32,787 nucleotides of DNA from an uncultured Alphaproteobacteria bacterium (GCA_944393745.1 CALYBD010000029.1:1-32787), one strand, 5' to 3'. Positions 7,063 to 15,118 are shown, numbered from the stretch's first letter. Notes: generated by a model not told the origin, from the sequence alone. Program-made: numbers and translations.

Positions 7063-7921
7063 TTCCCATTTCTTGGAACATCATCAGATAGTCAAAAGCC
7101 TTTTGCGCTTCGGAACAGGCTTTGAAAATCGCCTTTTTGTCGTTCTTCAAAACTTTCAGCCAAGATTGCAAATACGCCAGATTGTTTTTACTGAATTGAT
7201 AATCATAACCTAAATATCCCGCGACAAATCCCGCGCCTATATCGGCAATCAGCTCCTCGAAAGCGTAATCTTCACTGCCGAATTTACCCTTAAAATCACG
7301 ATTTAAACGACCTTTGTGTCCCGTGGCGTGTATTGTTTCATGCGCCACTGTGGAAACAAATCCGCTCTCTGTTTTGAATTTGTCTTTATTCGGCAACAAG
7401 ACAATATCATTTTTACTGTCGTAAGCCGCCACGTTTTCGCCGTAAGAATAATAGATATCCGTATTTTCAAAGAACGCCATGACGTTTTCTTTGACCGTAA
7501 ATTCGGCTTTCTCGACATCTTCGCCAAACCCCTCAACCTGAGAGCCGTTAAAAACGGGATAAGAGCGGGCGACACAAGCCTGATTTTCGATTATTTCAAG
7601 CTCACCTGTTTCAGAGTTTTCAACTTCGCATTTATAGGAAACGGGTTTCCAAAAAACGATAGTCGTCGATTTTTCGCCTTTTTTGACTTGGAAGCCTTTT
7701 TCCTGCCATTGCCGGTAAGTTCCCCAAACAGCAGAAGTAAAACCGTTAACGGCGGCGGCAAAGTTCAAAATCAAAATGTTAATGCCGCGATAAGCCTTTT
7801 TAGTCGTGATGTTCCGGGCGAAAGAAGAAAAGAACGGTTTTTCCCATTCGCCGGAAAAGTTTTCCAAGCGTTCAATAATGGTATTTGCGACTTGTTGAAC
7901 GGTATCTTTTTTATCGGTCAT
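7049..7921 (-). CDS. ardC: ArdC-like antirestriction protein (ssDNA-binding plus zinc metallopeptidase fold)
   Basis: ArdC proteins protect incoming plasmid DNA from restriction in the recipient. The 290-residue product has an N-terminal ssDNA-binding domain (about 1-130, with the family-typical KKAYRGIN and TYRQWQEKGFQVKKGE segments). The C-terminal zincin-like domain has the zinc motif HETIH at 194-198, GH at 201-202 and the downstream EELIADIGA (E222/E223). This is the full family length. The start at ATG 7921 has AGAAGGAG upstream; the extended frame to 7951 reads through the leader hairpin. It lies about 2.2-3 kb past nic, in the leading region, behind leader copy 2 and ahead of its own terminator. 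Early expression after transfer is expected from its role. Confidence 0.88.
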   Translation of the reverse strand: MTDKKDTVQQVANTIIERLENFSGEWEKPFFSSFARNITTKKAYRGINILILNFAAAVNGFTSAVWGTYRQWQEKGFQVKKGEKSTTIVFWKPVSYKCEVENSETGELEIIENQACVARSYPVFNGSQVEGFGEDVEKAEFTVKENVMAFFENTDIYYSYGENVAAYDSKNDIVLLPNKDKFKTESGFVSTVAHETIHATGHKGRLNRDFKGKFGSEDYAFEELIADIGAGFVAGYLGYDYQFSKNNLAYLQSWLKVLKNDKKAIFKACSEAQKAFDYLMMFQEMGREAA

Positions 7922-8130
7922 TTTAAAAGCTCCTTCTCTGTAAAAAAGCACTTGTTAAAGGGTTTTTGGCATTGCGCCTGAAACCCTTTCGAGGTGCTTC
8001 GTCGGAGAGAAGAAAGCGATTGTCATTCCAAGAAAAACGAAGGGGGATCTCCCGACTTGCAACGACATGGGAGCGAAAGTCGGGGAAACCGTTTTTCTTC
8101 CATCAGGCGACAGGGAATTGACAATCAAGA
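7922..8130 (-). repeat. Structured leader, copy 2 (upstream of ardC)
   Basis: This is the near-identical partner of 5731-5940. Most of the roughly ten differences fall in two small blocks (about 8043-8053 and 8068-8069). There the copy-1 stem is lost, but an alternative pairing appears (CTCCC 8049-8053 with GGGAG 8069-8073). The rod stems and the terminator-like hairpin are unchanged. Such clustered change with pairing kept hints that structure, not sequence alone, is selected. Confidence 0.75.
7941..7999 (-). terminator. Attenuator-like hairpin in leader copy 2
   Basis: AAGCAC (7994-7999) pairs with GTGCTT (7946-7951) and AAAGGGTTT (7981-7989) pairs with AAACCCTTT (7957-7965), followed by a T-run on the minus strand (7942-7947). 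It lies about 20 bases before the ardC ATG, exactly as in copy 1. Confidence 0.55.
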
Positions 8131-8193
8131 AAAACAAAGACCGTACAGCAAGATCTGTTTGCAGAGTTCTTTTCTTTTTGATAACGTGAAAAA

Positions 8194-8404
8194 GCTTTTA
8201 CAAAAAAAGTAAAAGCGGGGCTTAGAAACCCCTTATAGATAGTCGCCTGTAAATGGTGTATGGCGTCTGAAAATAATACACCGATTTCCGCAGTGGACGG
8301 ATGTCGGTGTAATAAGGCTATATGCACGAAAGCATCGAGCCGTTTTATCTATAACGGTTTCTAACGTCCGCCCACCTTTTTATGAAGGTGGGTTTCCGTT
8401 TTTT
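8194..8404 (+). ncRNA. Candidate structured 5' leader RNA with terminator
   Basis: A small hairpin (8194-8201 with 8209-8216) is followed by a large closed structure. GCGG 8215-8218 pairs with 8368-8371, TTAGAAACC 8222-8230 with 8356-8364, and TTATAGATA 8233-8241 with 8346-8354. Inside are hairpins that exclude each other: ATACACC 8276-8282 can pair with 8255-8261, or ACACCGA 8278-8284 with 8304-8310. A terminator-like stem then follows (8371-8378 with 8385-8392, T-run 8399-8404), directly before AAGGAG at 8407. This is the layout of a riboswitch or attenuator. I cannot match it to a known class by eye. Confidence 0.55.
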
Positions 8405-8419
8405 AAAAGGAGACCGTTC

Positions 8420-8887
8420 ATGCCATTCAAGCCCAAGAAAACAGGAATTAATTTTTTGTGCGACACGATTATTCTGCCGCAATATTACAATTTTGAACGG
8501 GAATCCGCTTTTAAAACGGATTTTGAAAATTTCAAAAAGATCCGTTTTGAATGTTGGAACCTCTTTATCGCCGCATATTACCTGTGCGCGCTGCAAAGCG
8601 TTTTGGGATCAATGAAAGAGGATGTCTATACTCAGTTAATGAAAAAAACGATGAAGTATTTTAGAAAACAATATCCGCTGTTTGATCGGGTTTTAAAAGT
8701 CTTTTTGGATTCTTTTGATCCGGACAATCCGTCCTGCACGGAAATGGGGAAACTGCTGTCATGGAATTTATTGCAAGCACCGGAAGAACAATTATCCATG
8801 AAAGATATAAATATGGGCTGCGATATCGCCGAGACGATTTATAACTTGGTCAGCGTCATCGATCCGGAAGAAATGACGGACTTTTAA
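8420..8887 (+). CDS. Hypothetical protein behind a structured leader
   Basis: A 155-residue soluble protein I do not recognise. It is rich in aromatic residues and helices (FECWNLFIAAYYLCALQSVLG, split here only as a description of one helical stretch), has an acidic C-terminus (VIDPEEMTDF), and shows no signal peptide or catalytic motif. AAGGAG lies seven bases before the ATG at 8420. It is divergent from ardC and precedes the Y-family polymerase by 112 bases, with a separate SOS-type promoter in between, so it is probably its own unit. The long folded leader upstream suggests tight expression control, but the function remains unknown. Confidence 0.65.
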   Translation: MPFKPKKTGINFLCDTIILPQYYNFERESAFKTDFENFKKIRFECWNLFIAAYYLCALQSVLGSMKEDVYTQLMKKTMKYFRKQYPLFDRVLKVFLDSFDPDNPSCTEMGKLLSWNLLQAPEEQLSMKDINMGCDIAETIYNLVSVIDPEEMTDF

Positions 8888-8937
8888 CGTTTTTGCCCCT
8901 CTTTCCTGAAACATCAAGAGATAAGCAAAGTATTTTT

Positions 8938-8952
8938 GTTCTTCTTTTGTTC
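8938..8952 (+). promoter_or_regulatory. LexA (SOS) box of alphaproteobacterial type
   Basis: GTTC-N7-GTTC is the direct-repeat operator used by LexA in alphaproteobacteria, and both half-sites are perfect here. The box overlaps a possible promoter (TTGTTC 8936-8941, TTTAAA 8958-8963) and lies 48 bases before the polymerase ATG. An SOS-controlled Y-family polymerase is biologically expected. Confidence 0.75.
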
Positions 8953-8965
8953 TTGTGTTTAAACA

Positions 8966-8994
8966 CCGAATCTGATAGCTTTTGATTCGGAGGA
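8966..8994 (+). promoter_or_regulatory. Hairpin touching the ribosome site of the Y-family polymerase gene
   Basis: CCGAATC (8966-8972) pairs perfectly with GATTCGG (8984-8990), and the last two G belong to the GGAGGA ribosome site (8989-8994). A perfect palindrome GTGTTTAAACAC (8955-8966) abuts it. The hairpin could lower translation initiation. Confidence 0.35.
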
Positions 8995-8999
8995 CAAGA

Positions 9000-10268
9000 A
9001 TGACGGACAAGGTTTTTATCTGTATTGATCTGAAATCGTTTTACGCGTCCGTGGAATGTGTCGAACGCGGGCTTGATCCGTTTAAGACGAACCTTGTCGT
9101 TGCCGACCCCGCCAGAGGACGCGGAGGAATCTGTCTGGCAATTACTCCGGCGATGAAAGACTTGGGGATTCATAATCGCTGCCGCATTTTTGAAATACCG
9201 AAAAACGTCCGATACATTACGGCTTTACCGCGTATGAAACGGTATATGGAGATATCCGCGGATATTTATGGCACTTATCTGAATTTTGTCGCTCCGGATG
9301 ACATACACCCTTACTCGATTGACGAAGTTTTCATTGACGCGACCAACTATCTGCATATTTACCGTAAAACGCCCAAAGAAATGGCGGTCATGTTGATGAA
9401 CGCCGTCAAAGAACGAAGCGGAATATGCGCAACGGCGGGAATAGGAACAAATCTGTTTTTGGCAAAAGTCGCATTGGACATTACGGCAAAGCACGTTCCC
9501 GATCATATCGGTTATTTGAACGAACGATTGTTTAAAGAGCAACTATGGCATCACCGTCCGATAACGGACATTTGGAACATCGGCAAAGGGATAGCGTTCC
9601 GATTGGAAAAACACGGCATTTTCGATCTTTACGGGATAGCTCATTGCGATGAACGGCTTTTATATAAAGAGTTCGGCGTGAATGCGGAATTTCTGATCGA
9701 TCATGCGCACGGTCGGGAACCTTGCGAGATCAGGGATATTCAAGCCTATAAATCCAAGACGAATTCATTGTCAAACAGTCAAATTTTGTTTTTCGACTAT
9801 ACTTTTGAAGACGCGTTGGTTTGCGTAAAAGAAATGGTCGACATGCTTTCTTTGGAATTGATTGAAAAGCATATGATCGCTTCCGGTATTTCTTTAAGTG
9901 TCGGGTATTCGCGTGATATCGTTTCCCCGACCGGAGGATCGGAAAAATTGTCGGAACAAACATCCTCTTATGAAAAGCTCGTCAAAGAGTTTGAAAGCAT
10001 TTATCGCCGAACGACACGACGAAGCGTTCCCATTCGCAAACTAACCGTTTGTTTAATGAACATTACAGATGAAGATCAGTCTTTTTTACAACAGGATCTG
10101 TTTTCCGTCAGGCAAGAAGACGAAAAGGAACGTAAAATGCAAGAAGCCGTTTTGGCAATCAGGCAAAAATTCGGGAAGAATGCTTTATTGCGCGCAATCA
10201 GCTATACGGACAAAGGGACGGCGCGTGTAAGGAACAAATTGATCGGAGGACACAATGGGGGCGAGTAA
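9000..10268 (+). CDS. Y-family DNA polymerase (UmuC/UvrX-like translesion polymerase)
   Basis: This error-prone polymerase copies past DNA damage. The 422-residue protein has the family's first metal motif (CIDLKSFYASVE, residues about 7-18) and the catalytic SIDEVFID. A helix-hairpin-helix-type thumb part (WNIGKGIAFRLEKHGI) and a little-finger domain follow. QQDLF near the C-terminus fits a sliding-clamp binding peptide. It is more like the UvrX/ImpB group carried by mobile elements than chromosomal DinB. GGAGG lies before the ATG at 9000; an in-frame ATG at 8982 lacks this spacing. The last codons overlap yolD. A perfect LexA box upstream indicates SOS induction. It may help the element survive damage or copy entering DNA. 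Confidence 0.9.
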   Translation: MTDKVFICIDLKSFYASVECVERGLDPFKTNLVVADPARGRGGICLAITPAMKDLGIHNRCRIFEIPKNVRYITALPRMKRYMEISADIYGTYLNFVAPDDIHPYSIDEVFIDATNYLHIYRKTPKEMAVMLMNAVKERSGICATAGIGTNLFLAKVALDITAKHVPDHIGYLNERLFKEQLWHHRPITDIWNIGKGIAFRLEKHGIFDLYGIAHCDERLLYKEFGVNAEFLIDHAHGREPCEIRDIQAYKSKTNSLSNSQILFFDYTFEDALVCVKEMVDMLSLELIEKHMIASGISLSVGYSRDIVSPTGGSEKLSEQTSSYEKLVKEFESIYRRTTRRSVPIRKLTVCLMNITDEDQSFLQQDLFSVRQEDEKERKMQEAVLAIRQKFGKNALLRAISYTDKGTARVRNKLIGGHNGGE

Positions 10269-10575
10269 AGAAGAACGGGCGCGTCAATTCCTGCCGTTCA
10301 ACGCTTTGACAGGGTATTACCGGATGATTTTGGAACGACAGCGCGTTTCCGAACCGAAAAAAGAACTGTCCGAAGACGAAGTGGCGGCTTTGTCCGAAAA
10401 GATAAAAAGCCTCCGGCGACACGACCTTGTTTCCGTAACGTATTACGACAAGGACGCTTATATCACAAAGACAGGTATGATTACGGATATTGATTTCACG
10501 TTCCAAACACTGACAATCGTGAAGACCAAGATATCTTTTCAAGATATTTTTACCGTTTCAGAAAGCGAAAATTAA
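10255..10575 (+). CDS. YolD-like protein
   Basis: A 106-residue protein of the YolD-like family, whose genes typically sit next to UvrX/UmuC-type polymerases; a role as an accessory subunit replacing UmuD is the usual proposal. The diagnostic start RARQFLPFNALTGYYRMI is present, followed by a charged helical middle and a beta-rich end (VSVTYYDKDAYITKTGMI). GGAGG lies eight bases before the ATG, which overlaps the polymerase stop by 14 bases, so the two are co-translated. The pair is best known from Firmicutes and its elements, so its presence here is consistent with carriage on a mobile element. Confidence 0.85.
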   Translation: MGASKEERARQFLPFNALTGYYRMILERQRVSEPKKELSEDEVAALSEKIKSLRRHDLVSVTYYDKDAYITKTGMITDIDFTFQTLTIVKTKISFQDIFTVSESEN

Positions 10576-10823
10576 GGAAGCCGTTTTTATTCCGGGGCGG
10601 AGGGAATTGTCTAGCGAGGATATTTTTTATGCCACTTTCTGTTTGAAACAGCTATCATAAATAATCCCTTAGTATAAAGGAATAGAAACAAAAAAATTGA
10701 AAGAATACGATAAAACGATTTCGTTATTAAAATCAAAAAGTACTGTAAACCTTTTATATAAAATGATAGACTTTTTAACATAAGACGCGTCCAAAATACT
10801 GCAGTGCTTTAAAGGAGAAAACG

Positions 10824-13490
10824 GTGGAAGATTTTGTATCCAGAGGAGAAAACATCCTTAATGTAATGGAAAAAATTTCAGATTCTGCACAAATCGAATT
10901 GAGCAACAATGAACGAACCAACCTCGTGAATTCTATGGCTCAGATAAATACGATGACGACGGATATGAACAAAATGTCGTCATTTTTGGATCAAAAGCAC
11001 ACCGGCCTGAATAAAGCAAAAAATCGCCCGTGCTTTATGCGCATCGTAGTAACCGATGAGGAAGGAAAAAACCAAAAAGAGTTTTTCTTTTCAGAAAGTA
11101 ATTATGTTCCAACTATTAAAGGGATAGCCCTTGCATCTAATAAAGCCCCCATTGGTATTTTAATGTCAAAAGACATCGGAGAAGATTTTGAATGGCATAA
11201 TGAGGTTTATTATGTTCGCGAAAAAGATATTTTTAATCCTACAAAAATAAACACCGATAAGTGGGATGGGGTGAAATTTTCTTTTTGCAAAGACAATGAC
11301 GATATTGAAACAGGAGATTCTATACAAAAAAGAATTTTAGAATTTAAAAACTGTTTAGAAAAAATCGATGAACAAAAAGAGGATATCTGGACTTTCGAAG
11401 GCGATGATATTGAAACATATGAAGATGATTTATTGGGGTTAAGTATCAGAAAAAGCATAAGCCTTAGAAGCCATCCTTTATTGGATAAGATCCAGGAAAA
11501 CATATATCGTCATCCGTTAGACAAACGCCTCAGCTTAATGGGCCCTGCGGGAACAGGAAAAACGACAACACTTATTCGCCGACTTTCTCAAAAACTTTTT
11601 GTTCGTCATTTGAACGAAGATGAGCAAGTTGTCGTTAAAGACGATGACGAATATCCGAACAATTGGACGATGTTCACTCCAACAGATTTGTTAGTTGCTT
11701 ACTTAAAAGACGCTGCAAATAGAGAAGAAGTTATCAATAAAAGCGAAAACATTAAAACATGGAAAAATTATTCCTATAATTTAGCACGTAATATCTTGCC
11801 TATTTTAAGCAAAGAAAAAGGTAAAAGCGGATTTTTATTGAAAGAAGGACTTCAGACTTTATCTGATCATTTTTTCAAAAATATAAACATTTTTTTTGAA
11901 GATTTTCTTTTATGGCAGGAATTCAAATTTGTAGATGAGACAAAAGAAGCTCTTAAGATTATTGTGTCCTACCTTTCTGAAACAAAAAATAATTTCATAG
12001 ATAAAATAAATACTGAAAACTTATACTCTATGATAAGCGGTCTATTATCAATAGAAAATGAAATAAAAAAAGAAGAAACATCTTTAAAAAGCAAGATTAT
12101 AGAAAAGTTAAACAAGATATTACGTTCCAATGAAAATATAAAAACAAAAGATGATAGAGACAAATTCATAAAATCATTACAACGATTTGCAGAAAACTTA
12201 AAAAATGACACAGATGAAGATTTTGAAACCGATGAAGATGAATTAAATGATGAAGAATATGAGCAAGAAACTTTAACAAAAGGAAACGCTATTTCAAGTC
12301 AGGAAATATTTTCTAAATATTTTTATAAACCATTAGAAAATTATTCACGCAGTATAGCCAATTCGAAAAAGCCTTCTGAAAAAAACAAGGCATTCAAAAA
12401 TTTCTTTGAAAAATATGGCTACTCTTTTGACGATAATGAATTTAAAGAAATCGGGAAACTTTCTATTGTTAAAAGTGCTTTTACAAAGATTTCTTCTCCA
12501 GAAGTTAAATATCCTCGTTATCTTACAAAGAGATACAAACGCTTTAGAATGCAGAAGGATTTTTCAAAATATTATGCTTCGGACTTTAAGACCCAGTCAA
12601 ACTTTATATCTCAAGATGAAATCGATATTTTAATTTATTCATATTTATATATTCTTGAAGAGTTTGACGCAAAGCATGTAACTCTTAAAGAAACAGCAAA
12701 CGCTTATCTGTTCCAGTTAAAAAAAGAATTAAAATATCAAATTTACGTCGATGAAATGACCGATTTCACACCGATTCAAATCGCATGCATGTTCCATTTG
12801 ACCAAGAAGCCATTTAGATCGTTTTTTGCCTGTGGTGATTTCAATCAACGTTTAACATCCAACGGTTGCTCAAACAGAAAAAGCTTATCTTGGGCAGTAC
12901 CCAGCATAGAATTTGTAGATATATCCGTCAATTATCGCCAAAGTAAAAAATTACACTCTTTTGCCGAAAAACTTGTATCTGATCCTTATGAAACAACAGA
13001 ACTTGAACAGCCTAATGTTTCTGACGGCGTCAACCCGGTATGGCTTAAATCTTCATCCGACAACGAAATTATAGCACGTTGGCTATACGATCGTATTATG
13101 GAAATCCAACGACAAATAAACACCCTTCCAACAATAGCTATTCTCGTTAATGATGAAGATGAAATTTCAACATTGAAAGCTCCTCTGGAACAAATGTTAG
13201 AAGAAGCGAGCATTCGCGTCGAAGCTTGTTACGAAGGAAAATTCACAGGAGAAGAGAATAATGTTAGAATTTTTTCTGTTGAACACATTAAAGGATTAGA
13301 GTTCGAAGCAGTTTTCTTTATAAATATAGATAAATTAGCAACGAAGACACAGCAGTTTACAAAATATATGTACGTAGGAGCAACCAGAGCTGCAACTTAT
13401 TTTGGTATAACAACAACATCTTCTGATCTTCCAAATGAAATTAAATATTTAGAAACTGATTTTAGAAAAGACTTTGTTTCAAGTGAATAA
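10824..13490 (+). CDS. UvrD-like SF1 helicase with a GreA-like N-terminal segment
   Basis: An 888-residue protein. Residues about 97-137 (SNKAPIGILMSKDIGEDFEW) resemble the C-terminal domain of GreA/GreB, which binds RNA polymerase. A full set of SF1 helicase motifs follows: Walker A GPAGTGKTT at 240-248, YVDEMTDF near 641, GDFNQ near 670, NYRQS near 703, VEHIKGLEFEAVF near 820 and YVGATRA near 849. Between Walker A and motif II lies an insertion of nearly 400 Lys/Glu/Asn-rich residues, AT-rich at DNA level. Translation starts at GTG with AAGGAG upstream. It stands alone between yolD and two small unknown genes. Comparable helicases occur in phage-defence islands and in transcription-coupled repair; which applies is not clear from sequence. 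Confidence 0.82.
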   Translation: MEDFVSRGENILNVMEKISDSAQIELSNNERTNLVNSMAQINTMTTDMNKMSSFLDQKHTGLNKAKNRPCFMRIVVTDEEGKNQKEFFFSESNYVPTIKGIALASNKAPIGILMSKDIGEDFEWHNEVYYVREKDIFNPTKINTDKWDGVKFSFCKDNDDIETGDSIQKRILEFKNCLEKIDEQKEDIWTFEGDDIETYEDDLLGLSIRKSISLRSHPLLDKIQENIYRHPLDKRLSLMGPAGTGKTTTLIRRLSQKLFVRHLNEDEQVVVKDDDEYPNNWTMFTPTDLLVAYLKDAANREEVINKSENIKTWKNYSYNLARNILPILSKEKGKSGFLLKEGLQTLSDHFFKNINIFFEDFLLWQEFKFVDETKEALKIIVSYLSETKNNFIDKINTENLYSMISGLLSIENEIKKEETSLKSKIIEKLNKILRSNENIKTKDDRDKFIKSLQRFAENLKNDTDEDFETDEDELNDEEYEQETLTKGNAISSQEIFSKYFYKPLENYSRSIANSKKPSEKNKAFKNFFEKYGYSFDDNEFKEIGKLSIVKSAFTKISSPEVKYPRYLTKRYKRFRMQKDFSKYYASDFKTQSNFISQDEIDILIYSYLYILEEFDAKHVTLKETANAYLFQLKKELKYQIYVDEMTDFTPIQIACMFHLTKKPFRSFFACGDFNQRLTSNGCSNRKSLSWAVPSIEFVDISVNYRQSKKLHSFAEKLVSDPYETTELEQPNVSDGVNPVWLKSSSDNEIIARWLYDRIMEIQRQINTLPTIAILVNDEDEISTLKAPLEQMLEEASIRVEACYEGKFTGEENNVRIFSVEHIKGLEFEAVFFINIDKLATKTQQFTKYMYVGATRAATYFGITTTSSDLPNEIKYLETDFRKDFVSSE

Positions 13491-13670
13491 CCAAGATTTT
13501 CTTTCAAGCCATTATTTCCGATCTCAGAAAAATCGATGTAAAATTTATATGATCAGAAAACATAAAAAGGTTGTCGGAAAACAAAAATCTCTGATATGAT
13601 AATTGTTAAAGCGGTCATTTGGCTCTGCTTGTCGGCCGCTATAGAAACTCGACTAAATGGAGGATTTTTT

Positions 13671-14195
13671 ATGTCTGTAATTACTTTTTATGCCGAATCT
13701 CCGGCAAAAGATTATCAATCGATAGAATTCTTTTTTAAAAACCTTGATGTCTTCAAGCGTTATAAAAAACAAATCGCCAATCGACATGAATTGGCTTCTT
13801 ACCGTATTGCCGGAACGGGGATTACGGGACTGTATATCGGCAGGTTAACGGCGACAATCGGCGAAATGCTGTCGTTGTACGAAGCCGATTGGAAAATTCA
13901 AAAAGGCGAAAACACTCTTTACCTGATTCATATGTGCGGAACGCCCTTGTCAGGCAGTAACTCCTGTTCGTTTTGGAGCGTTAAAGAACAAAAAATCGTA
14001 ACCGGCAGTTTCGAACGTTTTTTCATGGCGTACAAACCTCTTTCGGATCTGAAAGAAAAGGAAAAAAAACAACCGGCGCGAAATGTTAAGGCAAAAGCAC
14101 CGAAAGAATTATTGGCGTTATACGCATGTTTAAAAGAATTCGATCAGATCTTCGCCGCGCAAAAGAAAAATGCGGAGGAAGCAAATGTCCGATAA
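13671..14195 (+). CDS. Hypothetical protein of the mobile island
   Basis: A 174-residue protein of unknown function. The N-terminal part looks alpha/beta (SVITFYAESPAKDYQSIEFFF) and a Gly-rich stretch lies in the middle (RIAGTGITGLYIGRL). The C-terminus is Lys-rich and helical. No signal peptide or known catalytic motif is seen. I start at the ATG at 13671, which has GGAGG about seven bases upstream; an earlier in-frame ATG at 13596 has no such site. It overlaps the next gene by 11 bases, so the two form an operon. Base composition is closer to the mobilization genes than to the AT-rich helicase before it. Confidence 0.65.
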   Translation: MSVITFYAESPAKDYQSIEFFFKNLDVFKRYKKQIANRHELASYRIAGTGITGLYIGRLTATIGEMLSLYEADWKIQKGENTLYLIHMCGTPLSGSNSCSFWSVKEQKIVTGSFERFFMAYKPLSDLKEKEKKQPARNVKAKAPKELLALYACLKEFDQIFAAQKKNAEEANVR

Positions 14196-14484
14196 AGAAA
14201 ACGTCAAGCGAGGCTCGGGTTGTTTACTCCCCTTTATCGCATTTTTCGGTTTAGCTTTTATAGGAAGTTTAGCCGATGCGAAAAATAGCAATAATCTGAC
14301 AGGAATCGCTTTAACATTTTTCATTACGGTATTTTTATTAATCAAATACCTTTTTCCTAACCCTACCCCAAAACCTCAAAAACCATCGAATTATTCATAT
14401 TCGTCTTACGATGACGACAATGATCCGTATACTTCGGACGATATGGACGATATTTTTAACGAATGGGAAAACGGAAATCATTAA
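14185..14484 (+). CDS. Small membrane protein, unknown function
   Basis: A 99-residue protein with two hydrophobic segments, about residues 16-31 (CLLPFIAFFGLAFIGS) and 39-56, joined by a short polar loop. A Pro/Ser/Tyr and Asp-rich tail follows. Both termini are probably cytoplasmic. GGAGG lies before the ATG at 14185, which overlaps the preceding gene. I do not recognise the family; by position it belongs to the island. Confidence 0.6.
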   Translation: MSDKENVKRGSGCLLPFIAFFGLAFIGSLADAKNSNNLTGIALTFFITVFLLIKYLFPNPTPKPQKPSNYSYSSYDDDNDPYTSDDMDDIFNEWENGNH

Positions 14485-14549
14485 ATCCTTGCCTGCTTCT
14501 TTGAAAAAGCATATGGTCAGACATTCTTTTTTACATGAGGAGTTGCATT

Positions 14550-14822
14550 ATGAACAAAACAGAATTAGTTGCGGAAATTGCGAAGAACACGGGCTTAACA
14601 AAAGTTGATTCCGAACGGGCTGTCGAAGCTTTTTTGAACGCGGTGACCGCGACATTGAAAAAAGGCGATGAAGTCCGCCTGACGGGCTTCGGGACGTTCG
14701 GCGTAACGAAACGCAACGCGACAACCGGCCGCAATCCGCGCACGGGCGCAGAGATCAACATTCCTGCTTCCAAACAGCCGAAATTCAAAGCCGGCAAAGC
14801 TTTAAAAGACGCTTTGAACTGA
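14550..14822 (+). CDS. HU-family DNA-binding protein (island copy)
   Basis: This histone-like protein bends DNA and supports recombination, replication and relaxosome or integration complexes. The 90-residue product shows the HU fold signatures FLNAVT, GFGTF and GRNPRTG in the DNA-binding arm. By hand count 67 of 90 residues match the chromosomal HU at 23528, so it is a paralogue, not a recent copy. GAGGAG precedes the ATG at 14550. It is the last gene before tRNA-Thr and has its own terminator, which fits a mobile element carrying its own architectural protein. Confidence 0.9.
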   Translation: MNKTELVAEIAKNTGLTKVDSERAVEAFLNAVTATLKKGDEVRLTGFGTFGVTKRNATTGRNPRTGAEINIPASKQPKFKAGKALKDALN

Positions 14823-14840
14823 GTTTGCTTGAGAATCTTT

Positions 14841-14878
14841 AAAGGGCGTGTCCTTTTTGACGCGCCCTTTCCTTTTGT
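14841..14878 (+). terminator. Terminator of the island HU gene
   Basis: AAAGGGCGTGTC (14841-14852) pairs with GACGCGCCCTTT (14859-14870) with one G-T pair, followed by a broken T-run. The remaining stretch to 15118 has no gene. It holds AT-rich sequence and a near-direct repeat TTTGTTAGACA (about 15059-15080) that may mark the island end. Confidence 0.6.
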
Positions 14879-15118
14879 CTGAAACAATATTTCCCATTTT
14901 TCCGTATTTTTCCCGACCGATGTTTTGACGAGAGGCCGGACAAACACCAGGTTTATGAAATTATTTTTCCCATATTTCCGATTTTTCCGATTTACCGGAG
15001 TCTGAAAAGAGGCGTTCAGAGCTTATTTTTTTACGTCAGACACACATAAAAAAACTTTTTTTGTTAGACATTTGTTAGACACTTTTATTTTTATGATTTT
15101 CATTCTTGTTTCAAGAAT

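Noticed and set aside
7316-7981. 221-codon plus-strand frame opposite ardC
   Set aside because: Antisense shadow of ardC; composition is not protein-like and it ends in the leader repeat.
14531-14947. 138-codon minus-strand frame opposite the island HU
   Set aside because: Shadow of a real, strongly supported HU gene; no ribosome site.
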